From positions 1-32,093 of the forward strand of contig JARLGY010000015.1 in assembly GCA_031292525.1 (NCBI GenBank): DNA of 32,093 nucleotides, written 5' to 3'. Below are positions 23,858 to 32,043 of the stretch, in pieces. The notes below the pieces were generated by a model that made no database searches, was not told the origin of the DNA, and saw nothing but the letters and a program-made list of their open reading frames with translations. The stretch comes from Flavipsychrobacter sp. (GTDB lineage Bacteria; Bacteroidota; Bacteroidia; Chitinophagales; Chitinophagaceae). Within the stretch, counting starts at the first letter, position 1; every line of letters starts with the position of its first letter. Made by a program: the position numbers and the translations under genes.

Positions 23858-24586
23858 ATGCAAGATATATTTTTCAAAGATCTTGGGCTTGCTGAATATG
23901 GTATGGCCTGGGAGTTGCAGGAATCCCTGATGAAGGAAGGATTAACCGCCAAGGCGGACTGGTATAATACCCCTCAAACAGAACGAGCCAGCTTGCCAGA
24001 TACTCGTCACCACTTACTTTTTTGTGAACATCCATCGGTGTACACGTTGGGAAAAAGTGGACATATGGAAAACCTGCTGGTAAATGATGCCAGGCTAAAA
24101 GAACTAAATGTCACTTTTTATAAGACTAATAGGGGAGGGGATATTACCTACCACGGGCCCGGCCAAATAGTTGGATACCCTATACTTGACCTTGAGTTGT
24201 TTTTTACCGACCTAGGTAAATACATGCGCAGCCTGGAAGAAGCTATAATACGTACCATAGCCCATTACGGTATTGCAGGTGATCGTTTGCCAGGATCAAC
24301 CGGCGTTTGGTTGGATGTAGGTACAAACAAGGCACGTAAGATATGTGCTATGGGTGTGCGATGCAGCAGGTGGATAACCATACATGGCTTTGCGCTTAAC
24401 GTAAATACAGATATGCGCTATTTTGATTACATAGTTCCCTGTGGTATTACCGATAAAAGTGTAACATCTATGGAGAAAGAGCTAGGCAAGCGCGTAGATG
24501 AACAGGAGGTAAAAGATATATTAAGAAAAGAATTTGGTACGGTATTTAATGCCAACATTATTCCTGAAGTAATTGAAGAATACTAG
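23858..24586 (+). CDS. lipB: lipoyl(octanoyl) transferase
   Basis: A 242-residue cytoplasmic enzyme that moves octanoate from acyl carrier protein to lipoyl domains of 2-oxoacid dehydrogenases and the glycine cleavage H protein, the first step of lipoate synthesis. Family motifs are complete: HPSVYTLG, NRGGDITYHGPGQ (92-102), the lysine K161 in RKICAMG, HGFALNVN, and the nucleophile C195 in VPCGITDKSVTSM. The ATG at 23858 is preferred over a GTG two codons earlier, since the family begins close to the first strand. lipA is not in the window. The next gene follows at 37 bases and may be co-transcribed. Confidence 0.95.
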   Translation: MQDIFFKDLGLAEYGMAWELQESLMKEGLTAKADWYNTPQTERASLPDTRHHLLFCEHPSVYTLGKSGHMENLLVNDARLKELNVTFYKTNRGGDITYHGPGQIVGYPILDLELFFTDLGKYMRSLEEAIIRTIAHYGIAGDRLPGSTGVWLDVGTNKARKICAMGVRCSRWITIHGFALNVNTDMRYFDYIVPCGITDKSVTSMEKELGKRVDEQEVKDILRKEFGTVFNANIIPEVIEEY

Positions 24587-24623
24587 CGAAAATGTGTAAC
24601 TTGAATTAGTAGGAATTTAAATA

Positions 24624-25244
24624 ATGAAGAAAGATATTACATATCATTGGGGCGAAGATCATCTTCTTATATCGCTGGGCAATCGTGTACAGCGGGGCAT
24701 AAGGGTGTTTTTTATTGTAGAGTTCATTTTTACTATAGTGCTGGCTACTATGTTCCTGGTACAGTCATTACCTTTCTCAGCAGGCTTTACGCATATATTT
24801 GCAGGCATATGCTCTGCGCTAATTTATCCGCTGGCTATTTACCGTTTTCTTTCGCGGGTGTTTTTTAATGAGCAGATACTTGTAGAAGAGCGTGGCATAA
24901 CAATAATACGGCGCACTCCTTTTTACAGAGATATGAAATCTTATTACTGGAGCAGCATAGGCCCTATACACTATGCTGGCCGCGATAAAAAAACTGATCA
25001 TCCACTAAAGGGAAAATACTATGATTATTTTGGCTTTGAAGCTCAGGAACATCTGATACAGAGTTTGCATCATAATGGTAACCTATTCTTTTATTGCGGC
25101 CGCAACCAGGTGCACTTTGCACGTGGTGTATATTCATGGGATGCCGAGAAGTTAGTCCACATGATGAAAATATACGTTGGTAAGCAAATGCTATTAGGCC
25201 CTGAATGGGAACAAATGTTGCAAGAGCACGAAATGGATTATTAA
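24624..25244 (+). CDS. membrane protein of unknown function
   Basis: A 206-residue protein with two adjacent transmembrane helices (about 27-47 and 57-78) after a short N-terminal cytoplasmic part. The soluble rest (80-206) is rich in aromatic residues and could form a small beta-rich domain similar to bacterial PH-like domains (EERGITIIRRTPFYRDMKSYYWSSI), but this is only a resemblance. No family is recognised with confidence. It follows lipB at 37 bases and its stop lies seven bases from that of the convergent gene. Confidence 0.75.
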   Translation: MKKDITYHWGEDHLLISLGNRVQRGIRVFFIVEFIFTIVLATMFLVQSLPFSAGFTHIFAGICSALIYPLAIYRFLSRVFFNEQILVEERGITIIRRTPFYRDMKSYYWSSIGPIHYAGRDKKTDHPLKGKYYDYFGFEAQEHLIQSLHHNGNLFFYCGRNQVHFARGVYSWDAEKLVHMMKIYVGKQMLLGPEWEQMLQEHEMDY

Positions 25245-25251
25245 TTTCGCC

Positions 25252-26268
25252 TTATTCATCAAGGCTCACGGCAACAAAGCCAGTCTCAAATTCTTTATTA
25301 TCTCGTTTTAAGATAAACTTGTACAGGCCACCCTGATGGAAATTCCGTTTGTCCATAATAATGGGCGACGCCGAAAACTTGGGGATATCCATTATCATGT
25401 TGTTTTTGGTATTGAATACCTTCATGCTATAAGCATGGGATTTAACATCAGGAAGAGTGATGTTGATATTGCCACTCACATCGTCTGTGAATACATATTC
25501 AGACTTAATGTAATTGTATGGGTTGAGTTCTGTAGCATCGGTAACCAGCGAGATAGTGATCTTAGGTTGTTTTTTGACCAGGGAATCGTTTTTTGCCACT
25601 ACTTTGAAAACTGAGGAGTCTAATGTAGTTATTACACCTTCGTCTTTAGTGCCTACCACTATTACAGTTTTCTTTTTGTGCGCACCAATGGAACCATATG
25701 GAGAATAGGGTGTGACTTCATCTGGAACAGTTATACCCTGGGCCACATTTACATTTCCCGTGCGGGCTTGTATAATTGAGTCAGTAGTCTTGGCCACTTC
25801 TACATCCTTCTGGGTAGTTTTATCTGTTTTTACATCTGACTTGGTGGAAGTAGTCAAATATTTCTGCAAAGAATCATTTGATGGCAACCTTACTCTACGA
25901 TATTTTATTACAGAGCTATCCACATACATTTTTATACGGTTGCTGGTCCAGGAAAGATCTGAGCTGAAGACAATAACCAATTCATAATAGTTATTGCCGG
26001 GTTGTGGGTGTCCATCGGCAAACACCTGAACTCCTTTTTGAAGGTTTCTCACATACCCCACGGTGGTAAAATTCATCAAACTATCGGAAGAACGCTGAAC
26101 AGCTATGGATTTGATGCCGCTATACTGGCACGTCCAGGTAAGTATATTTACCCCTTTGTCGGTAATGCCCGCCATATCTGGAAGCAGAGGTTGTGCCTGC
26201 GTGGTCATAAAAAAAAGACTAATAATTATAGAGAGTGCCGCCTTAAGTACGACAGGTTTGCCGATCAT
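25252..26268 (-). CDS. exported protein of unknown function
   Basis: A 338-residue protein with a signal peptide (about 1-26, ending TTQAQ). The N-terminal region (about 30-125) looks like a fibronectin-type beta-sandwich (ILTWTCQYSGIKSIAVQRSSD, NNYYELVIVF). A threonine/lysine-rich linker follows (135-200), then a C-terminal beta domain (NPYNYIKSEYVFTDDVSGNINITLPDV, IIMDKRNFHQGGLYKFIL). I have seen this arrangement as conserved uncharacterised Bacteroidota proteins; no function is known to me. A perfect -7 element, TAAGTTTG, ends only five bases before the ATG, so the transcript may have almost no leader. Confidence 0.78.
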   Translation of the reverse strand: MIGKPVVLKAALSIIISLFFMTTQAQPLLPDMAGITDKGVNILTWTCQYSGIKSIAVQRSSDSLMNFTTVGYVRNLQKGVQVFADGHPQPGNNYYELVIVFSSDLSWTSNRIKMYVDSSVIKYRRVRLPSNDSLQKYLTTSTKSDVKTDKTTQKDVEVAKTTDSIIQARTGNVNVAQGITVPDEVTPYSPYGSIGAHKKKTVIVVGTKDEGVITTLDSSVFKVVAKNDSLVKKQPKITISLVTDATELNPYNYIKSEYVFTDDVSGNINITLPDVKSHAYSMKVFNTKNNMIMDIPKFSASPIIMDKRNFHQGGLYKFILKRDNKEFETGFVAVSLDE

Positions 26269-26272
26269 TTGC

Positions 26273-26280
26273 CAAACTTA
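26273..26280 (-). promoter_or_regulatory. -7 element just before the 25252-26268 gene
   Basis: Minus-strand TAAGTTTG matches TAnnTTTG. Since transcription starts about 5-7 bases after this element, the ATG at 26268 would be at or near the first base of the message. Confidence 0.45.
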
Positions 26281-26435
26281 CTGCAAAAAGCCCAACCCAT
26301 TATATCTGGAACTAAATTTTGGGATAATTTACAATTTTACATTTTTGGTTCCTTTGTCTTCATCCTTTATTTTTATCGCTGTAACCCTTTGATGGTTATA
26401 TTTATATCTTTAACACCACTACTACAACCAAAAAC

Positions 26436-27914
26436 ATGAAAGGTTTATTCACAAAAAAACCATTAAGTAAACTTATACTCGACAGCGGCGACGGTGTAAA
26501 TAACCTAAAGCGTACACTAGGGGCTGGCAACCTGGTGGCGCTGGGTGTGGGCGCAATAATAGGTGCCGGGCTGTTTGTACGAACTGCTGCTGCAGCTGCC
26601 AACAATGCCGGACCATCGGTTACTATAGGCTTTATTATAGCAGCTATAGGATGCGCATTTGCAGGGCTTTGTTATGCAGAGTTTGCTTCAATGATACCCA
26701 TTGCAGGTAGCGCATACACCTATTCTTATGCTACAATGGGCGAATTGGTAGCATGGATAATAGGGTGGGATCTTGTACTGGAATATGCAGTAGGGGCAGC
26801 CACGGTGGGTATAGCCTGGAGTGAATACTTGAATAAGCTGCTTGAAATATTTAACCTGCACATCCCGGAGGAGTGGTGCCATTCTCCTTTTGAAACCTTT
26901 AAAGACGCAGCAGGCATGTCTCACCATGCTTATATGAATGTGCCAGCGCTCTTTATCATCTTTATGCTTACTCTTTTATTAATAAGGGGTACAAAAGAAT
27001 CTGCATTTGTAAATGGCATTATAGTGATCACCAAAGTGACTATAGTGGTACTGTTTATAATATTTGGATGGAGCTATATTGTACCGGCTAACCACATACC
27101 TTATATACCTGCACCTACTACATATACTGATACACAGGGAGTAGCTCATAATTATGGCGGTATCTGGGGGATACTAGGGGCTGCAGGAACCGTATTCTTT
27201 GCCTTTATAGGATTTGACGCGGTATCTACAGCTGCGCAGGAGGCGAAAAATCCGAAAAAAGATATGCCCATAGGTATATTGGGCTCACTGATTATCTGTA
27301 CTATCCTATATATACTGTTTGCCCATGTACTAACGGGGGTTGCTAGTGTAAACGATTTCCGTACACAAGGCCGGGAGGCTTCTGTTACCTACGCTATTAA
27401 AACTTACATGACTAACTACGGGTGGCTGGCCAATCTGGTAACTGTGGCTATATTATTTGGATTTTCGTCTGTGATACTAGTGATGTTAATGGGGCAAAGC
27501 AGGGTGTTTTATAGTATGAGTCGCGATGGACTGGTTCCGAAATTATTCTCTGACTTGCATCCAAAATTCCAAACTCCTTATAAAAGCAACTGGGTATTTT
27601 TAGTACTGGTGGGCGCATTTGCCGCGTTTGTTCCGGGTGATATTGTAGGCGATATGACCAGTATAGGAACCTTGTTCGCATTTATACTAGTGTGTGCAGG
27701 TGTGTGGATCATGCGGGTGAAAAATCCGGAAATACCGCGCCAGTTCAAAGTGCCATTGGTACCGCTTATACCTATATTAGGAATTGGGGTTTGCGGGGCC
27801 ATGATAGCTGGTCTGGGTTGGACTAACTGGCTTCGTTTGATAGCATGGCTGATCATTGGTTTGGTTATCTACTTTAGCTACAGCCGTAAAAACAGTAAGC
27901 TAAATAACGAATAG
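26436..27914 (+). CDS. APC-family amino-acid permease
   Basis: A 492-residue inner-membrane transporter with 12 or more predicted helices. The first helix has the unwound substrate-site motif GVGAIIGAGLFV typical of the APC superfamily, followed by GPSVTIGFIIAAIGCAFAGLCYAEF. The central FFAFIGFDAVSTAAQEAKNP and the QSRVFYSMSRDGLVP segments are those of the cationic amino-acid transporter (CAT/YfnA) branch. It probably imports or exchanges amino acids by proton coupling; specificity is unknown. It is a single gene, ending in a bidirectional terminator shared with the convergent outer-membrane protein gene. Confidence 0.92.
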   Translation: MKGLFTKKPLSKLILDSGDGVNNLKRTLGAGNLVALGVGAIIGAGLFVRTAAAAANNAGPSVTIGFIIAAIGCAFAGLCYAEFASMIPIAGSAYTYSYATMGELVAWIIGWDLVLEYAVGAATVGIAWSEYLNKLLEIFNLHIPEEWCHSPFETFKDAAGMSHHAYMNVPALFIIFMLTLLLIRGTKESAFVNGIIVITKVTIVVLFIIFGWSYIVPANHIPYIPAPTTYTDTQGVAHNYGGIWGILGAAGTVFFAFIGFDAVSTAAQEAKNPKKDMPIGILGSLIICTILYILFAHVLTGVASVNDFRTQGREASVTYAIKTYMTNYGWLANLVTVAILFGFSSVILVMLMGQSRVFYSMSRDGLVPKLFSDLHPKFQTPYKSNWVFLVLVGAFAAFVPGDIVGDMTSIGTLFAFILVCAGVWIMRVKNPEIPRQFKVPLVPLIPILGIGVCGAMIAGLGWTNWLRLIAWLIIGLVIYFSYSRKNSKLNNE

Positions 27915-27933
27915 CGGTTACAATTTTTAAAAT

Positions 27934-27976
27934 AAAAAGAGGGTGTTGTTTCGTATAGAAGCAACACCCTCTTTTT
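27934..27976. terminator. bidirectional terminator
   Basis: A 15-bp perfect stem (27934-27948 with 27962-27976, core GAGGGTGTTG and CAACACCCTC) that can extend inward through a G-T pair to a 5-base GTATA loop. It has A-runs before and T-runs after, so it works on both strands, ending the permease and the convergent beta-barrel gene. Confidence 0.92.
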
Positions 27977-27985
27977 ATTTTAGTT

Positions 27986-30937
27986 CTAATTGCCAAATCC
28001 ACCACCGCCTGGGGGCGGACCACCCATGCCACCGCCTGGGCCTCCTCCCGGACCGCCTGGCGGTGGGCCATCACCGTGAAAGTGCCCGCCACCATCGTCG
28101 GGATGGTCATTTTGCTGCTGTGTAGGTAATGCGCCTTTAAAATGACGAATGGTATAGGTAAGCGTAAACATAAAATACTGTTTCAATACTTGGGTGGTAC
28201 TGTTTTCTATATAAGTGTCTGTTACAGTACGGCTGATGCTCTTATTCTGGTTCAGCATATCGTATGCAGTGATACGTGCTTCGAGTGCTTTGCTCTTCAG
28301 GAACTTGTAGCCTAGATAAGATGTCCACAAAATGTAATTTTCATTGCCGCTGGTATTGGTAAGAGTGCTGTAGTATGTTTCTGCAAGGTTGGTATTAAAC
28401 ACCACTCCTTTAAAGAATATCCAGTTTACTTTAACGCCCACCACATGGCTATAATAGTTATTAGTGGCCTGGCTCTGCAGTGTATTGTTTACAAAGTTGT
28501 AATTGCCGGTGTAAGAAAGTGTGAAGTCGAGGTTCTCGCTCACATTGCTGCTTATCACCACCCCTGCCGTAGGCGCGTAATTGTTTGAGAATGATTCTTT
28601 ACCGCTAATAGTGCCCGGGCTGCGGGTGTAAGAGACGCCGCCATTAAGGTTGATATTGCTTTTTATAAAATCGGCTGGTATACCATAAGTAAGAAATGCC
28701 CGGTTGTTCCAATAGCCATTTAGATTTACAGGTAAAGTGAGCTGGCTGCCCTTATTTATTCTTATCCCATCTGTCAGCAGGCTATCTCTGTTGAAAAGAT
28801 AAGTAGAGTTGGCAATGTAATTACTTATATTTTGGGCATACAAGTATAATAGGAATGTGTGGGCGTTCTTAGCCTTAGTAAGACCGTAACGAACTATGAG
28901 TGTTTGCTCAAAATCCTGCCGTAAAGCCTGGTTGCCCGTGGTGAGTAGTAGTGGGTTGCTGATGTTTATTACGTTTTGTAATTGCGATATGCTCGGCGCT
29001 GTTGTGCTGGTGCGGTACATGATGCGCAGGTTGCGGCCATCTGCAAACCGGTAATTGAAGAACATATTGGGCAATATGCTTTGGAATGGTTTGGGATTTG
29101 TCGTGGTATCGTAAGGATAATATTGCTGGCCCTCCAGGGTAGCGCTTTGTACATTAACGCCTATTGCAAAATTGAGTTTCTTATCGCCAACGCGATAGTT
29201 TATGCCTCCTTTCTGTGTGATATATGTATTGTCGTATTTGTTGGATAGCAGACCATCATGAGTAGTATATTGTTTTGTTGTATCATTATACAGATTGGTT
29301 TCCTGATCTGCCTTGCTTTTGGTATAAGACGGATTGTAAGAAAGCATAAGTTGTCCCTTTTTTCCTATTGGTTCTGTATAATTAATACTTGCCGCATAGG
29401 ATGCAGCATTGTTGTACAGGGAATATTGATCGTTAAGCATTGTAATAGTGTCAATTACATTGCCCCTCAAATTACCGCTGTTTGAAATGGTGGTACCGCT
29501 TCCAGATTTTTCGTTTAATGAATTACTGAGATTTAATGATATGGTTCTGCGTGGCTTATGAAACTTATGCTGGAATAGAACGTTGTTAGAAAAGCTGTAA
29601 CCGGAATAGTTAGATGTATTTAAGTTGTTAGCCGCAACTCTTGACTGGTCTATACCATTCAGCGCACTGGTTGTAGTGTCTGTCTGGGTTGTATAGCTGT
29701 TGTTGTTTTGAAAACTGACATTTGGGGTGATAATGAGAGAATTAAAGGAATCTATTGTGTATTCGAATCTGAAATTTACCCTGTGGTTCAGGTTCTTGGT
29801 TTCAGAATAGTCGCGCTCTCCATATTGTAACGTACTGTCTTGGTTGCCGGTGAAGTAATCCCTGTTCAACACTGTATTGTTAGTATTGTCGGTTGAGTTG
29901 AAAAAATAACTTCCTGTTACTTTTATCTTTTTGCCCCAGTTGTCACTATAATTGAGCCCTACAGAATTTGTATTGGTAATACCCCCCTGCTGGCCAACTA
30001 AAAAGTTATTTGCTGAGCTTCCGCCGCGGCCGCCAGAGCCGCCTCTATTCCCTCCGCCACCCCCAGTTATCCCCAATATATCCTGCGAGCTGAAGTTTTG
30101 CTGGTTGATATTGTTGGAGAGTCCTATTAATGATATACGTTGGTCGCCATTAAAATAGTTGAGGCTTTCGCCGGCAATATACCTATCATCTGTTCCGTAG
30201 CCACCATATATCTTGCCAAACTCACCATTACTTTTGTTCTTCTTGGTAATGATGTTGATGGTTTTTTGTGAGTTGCCATCATCAAAGCCGGTAAACTGGG
30301 CTTGATCGCTCAGCTTATCAAATACCTGTATCTTATCTATTACTTCAGATGGCAGGTTGCGCAACGCAAGGGTAGGGTCGGTACCAAAAAAAGGTTTGCC
30401 GTCCACATATACCTGCTGCACTGCTTCGCCATTTACTTTTACCCCGCTGTTATCCGATGTTACACCTGGCATCTTAGTTACCAGGTCTTCGGCTGTAGCA
30501 TCGGGGTGGGTTTTAAAGGCATCAGCGTTAAATTGGGTGGTATCGCCAAGTTGGGTGGCACGTATCTGGGTGCTTTTAACGGTTACTGTTTTCAGTTCGT
30601 TACTGGCTGCCTTCATTTTAAGAGTGCCCAGGTTCAGGTTGCCTGTAGTTACATTCACTGTTTGGCTTATGGTCTGGTACCCGAGGTATATAGCTTTGAA
30701 AACATACCTGCCGGGTTTTACATTGTCTATAGAGAATGCGCCGTTGGCATCGGTAACTGCCCCTACCTTGCCCATGGTATCCGAAAGGGTGGTAAGAACC
30801 ACGGTTACTTGTATGAGCGATGAATTGTCTTTACTGTCGAGCAAGGTGCCAGAGACGCTGTAGGCCTGGGCTATTGTTGCATATGGTATGAGCGCAGCTA
30901 TGCAGCACAGCGCCAGTTTTCTTAGGTGTTGTATCAT
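27986..30937 (-). CDS. outer-membrane beta-barrel protein (TonB-receptor-like)
   Basis: A 983-residue protein. The signal peptide (about 1-24, ending TIAQA) is followed by a carboxypeptidase regulatory-like domain (about 27-110), a plug-like region (VEDLVTKMPGV-type; here AEDLVTKMPGVTSDNSGVKVNGE, and YVDGKPFFGTDP), then a long OMP_b-brl_3-type barrel. A glycine-rich loop (GITGGGGGNRGGSGGRGG) interrupts the early barrel. After the last strand (FMFTLTYTIRHFKG) comes a 50-residue tail rich in Gly, Pro, His and Asp. TonB dependence is not certain. The ATG at 30937 is preferred over 30964 because a near -7 element (TAACCTTG, 30969-30962) places the transcript start downstream of the longer start. 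Ligand unknown. Confidence 0.87.
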   Translation of the reverse strand: MIQHLRKLALCCIAALIPYATIAQAYSVSGTLLDSKDNSSLIQVTVVLTTLSDTMGKVGAVTDANGAFSIDNVKPGRYVFKAIYLGYQTISQTVNVTTGNLNLGTLKMKAASNELKTVTVKSTQIRATQLGDTTQFNADAFKTHPDATAEDLVTKMPGVTSDNSGVKVNGEAVQQVYVDGKPFFGTDPTLALRNLPSEVIDKIQVFDKLSDQAQFTGFDDGNSQKTINIITKKNKSNGEFGKIYGGYGTDDRYIAGESLNYFNGDQRISLIGLSNNINQQNFSSQDILGITGGGGGNRGGSGGRGGSSANNFLVGQQGGITNTNSVGLNYSDNWGKKIKVTGSYFFNSTDNTNNTVLNRDYFTGNQDSTLQYGERDYSETKNLNHRVNFRFEYTIDSFNSLIITPNVSFQNNNSYTTQTDTTTSALNGIDQSRVAANNLNTSNYSGYSFSNNVLFQHKFHKPRRTISLNLSNSLNEKSGSGTTISNSGNLRGNVIDTITMLNDQYSLYNNAASYAASINYTEPIGKKGQLMLSYNPSYTKSKADQETNLYNDTTKQYTTHDGLLSNKYDNTYITQKGGINYRVGDKKLNFAIGVNVQSATLEGQQYYPYDTTTNPKPFQSILPNMFFNYRFADGRNLRIMYRTSTTAPSISQLQNVINISNPLLLTTGNQALRQDFEQTLIVRYGLTKAKNAHTFLLYLYAQNISNYIANSTYLFNRDSLLTDGIRINKGSQLTLPVNLNGYWNNRAFLTYGIPADFIKSNINLNGGVSYTRSPGTISGKESFSNNYAPTAGVVISSNVSENLDFTLSYTGNYNFVNNTLQSQATNNYYSHVVGVKVNWIFFKGVVFNTNLAETYYSTLTNTSGNENYILWTSYLGYKFLKSKALEARITAYDMLNQNKSISRTVTDTYIENSTTQVLKQYFMFTLTYTIRHFKGALPTQQQNDHPDDGGGHFHGDGPPPGGPGGGPGGGMGGPPPGGGGFGN

Positions 30938-31029
30938 GGTGTCTGGGTAGCCCCTTAGATGCAAGGTTACTTGAAAAGTTTAACGGAGGAGGGGTAATTG
31001 GTGTGAAAGGGGCATTTTTGGTGGTAAGT

Positions 31030-31073
31030 AACCTGCCGGGCGCTATATTAAAGTATACACCGCTTGGCAGGTT
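31030..31073. other. long hairpin beyond the small-lipoprotein gene
   Basis: AACCTGCC (31030-31037) pairs with GGCAGGTT (31066-31073), and the stem can continue with two G-T pairs and GCG/CGC to 13 bp. The loop contains TATA...TATA. It lies just after the minus-strand stop codon at 31079 but has no T-run, so it is not a standard terminator. It could be a 3-prime stabilising structure. Confidence 0.45.
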
Positions 31074-31078
31074 GATTG

Positions 31079-31474
31079 TTATTTTGTGCTTTTTCGCAGG
31101 CTGTCTATGTTTATCGCTACTATTTTAGCGTTCGACCTGTCGATTACAGTGCTTTTCTCGTCGTCTGATATTACGATCTCTCCTTTTTCTATCTCAGTAT
31201 TCTTTGGGAAGATGCGTAATGCCATCTGCCCTAGCTCATTAGCCACTTGCTGGCGCTTTATATCGGTAGCTTTAAATAGCTGTACATCTCCAAGGGTTAC
31301 ATCCAGAGTTTTGTTGTCCTTTACTTCTATGGTAACACTGGCTACGTTAGGGTAGGTCTTAAATATGCTGTCTTTCATGTCTCCTATATACTGCATGTTC
31401 GATTCTGTGGTGTCTTTGCACCCGCTACCTATTATATATATACAGGCAATGGCAACCAGTAAGCTCTTTTTCAT
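31079..31474 (-). CDS. small lipoprotein of unknown function
   Basis: A 131-residue protein with a lipoprotein signal peptide (MKKSLLVAIACIYIIGSGC, acylated Cys19). The mature part is soluble and hydrophilic: NVASVTIEVKDNKTLDVTLG and ATDIKRQQVANELGQMALRIFP suggest a small alpha/beta domain. I do not recognise a family. The start at 31474 was chosen over 31522 because it gives a perfect lipoprotein leader. A TATATTTG -7-like match lies upstream at 31537-31530. It reads away from the stable-RNA promoter array. Confidence 0.78.
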   Translation of the reverse strand: MKKSLLVAIACIYIIGSGCKDTTESNMQYIGDMKDSIFKTYPNVASVTIEVKDNKTLDVTLGDVQLFKATDIKRQQVANELGQMALRIFPKNTEIEKGEIVISDDEKSTVIDRSNAKIVAINIDSLRKSTK

Positions 31475-31589
31475 GTTTAAATATTGTGTGGTTATTGTCT
31501 GCATACAACGCTCAGTAAGCAATACAACTCAAATATATCAAATTACAAGGCAGTATGGGGTATGTTTTTTCAATAAAAGCTAAGTATTA

Positions 31590-31620
31590 TTTGGTGGTGT
31601 AAACAATACCCCTATCTTTG
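31590..31620 (+). promoter_or_regulatory. stable-RNA promoter P1
   Basis: TTTG (31590-31593), 19-base spacer, TATCTTTG (31613-31620): both elements match the Bacteroidota housekeeping promoter exactly. It is followed by CACTCCCTTAGAAAAA, repeated after P2 and, with small changes, after P3 and P4. A boxA-like GTTCTTTGA lies at 31651-31659. Confidence 0.88.
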
Positions 31621-31694
31621 CACTCCCTTAGAAAAACGACGGGTACTGCAGTTCTTTGAATAACACACAAACCGAATAAAATTCTTTAGAATTA

Positions 31695-31725
31695 TTTGGT
31701 GGTTTAATAAGAACGAGTATCTTTG
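31695..31725 (+). promoter_or_regulatory. stable-RNA promoter P2
   Basis: TTTG (31695-31698), 19-base spacer, TATCTTTG (31718-31725), then CACTCCCTTAGAAAAA. The -33 region (ATTTGGTGGT) is the same as in P1, so P1 and P2 look like duplicated units 105 bases apart. A boxA-like GTTCTTTGA lies at 31779-31787. Confidence 0.88.
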
Positions 31726-31821
31726 CACTCCCTTAGAAAAAGGGCCTTTAGAAAAAGGGAATACACAGTTGAATATCAGTTCTTTGAGTGTTGAAACGGT
31801 TAAACTTTATTTTTGAAAAGG

Positions 31822-31853
31822 TTTGGTTTTTACGAAGTGCTTATATACCTTTG
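31822..31853 (+). promoter_or_regulatory. stable-RNA promoter P3
   Basis: TTTG (31822-31825), 20-base spacer, TACCTTTG (31846-31853), then CACTCCGTTAAAAACGGG. The start region can form a CCGTT/AACGG hairpin. GTTCTTAAG at 31881-31889 is the corresponding boxA-like motif. Confidence 0.85.
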
Positions 31854-31946
31854 CACTCCGTTAAAAACGGGAAGAGAGAAGTTCTTAAGAAGGTTAGTGG
31901 TAACGGGTTGAGCGGGTTTTAAGTTTGAAAGAATTTAAAAATAAAG

Positions 31947-31978
31947 TTTGGCGGTTTGAAAAAGAGTTTCTACCTTCG
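31947..31978 (+). promoter_or_regulatory. stable-RNA promoter P4
   Basis: TTTG (31947-31950), 20-base spacer, TACCTTCG (31971-31978; one mismatch), then CACTCCCTTAGAAAACGAG. GTTCTTAAAA at 32021-32030 is the fourth boxA-like motif. It is the promoter closest to the tRNA-like end of the window. Confidence 0.82.
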
Positions 31979-32043
31979 CACTCCCTTAGAAAACGAGAAG
32001 TAACGAAAGGGTAACAAAAAGTTCTTAAAATAATAATAAAGAG

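Larger units (their letters stand above)
31651..32030 (+). promoter_or_regulatory. four boxA-like antitermination motifs
   Basis: GTTCTTTGA (31651, 31779), GTTCTTAAG (31881) and GTTCTTAAA (32021) follow P1-P4 in turn. They resemble boxA, the NusB/NusE binding site of rRNA leaders, and similar GTTCTTTGA words occur just before 16S genes in Bacteroidota. This supports an rRNA-operon leader. The role is inferred from position and similarity only. Confidence 0.55.

Noticed and set aside
30302-30863. 168-173-codon plus-strand frames antisense to the large outer-membrane protein
   Set aside because: The opposite strand encodes the carboxypeptidase-like and plug-like domains with clear motifs.
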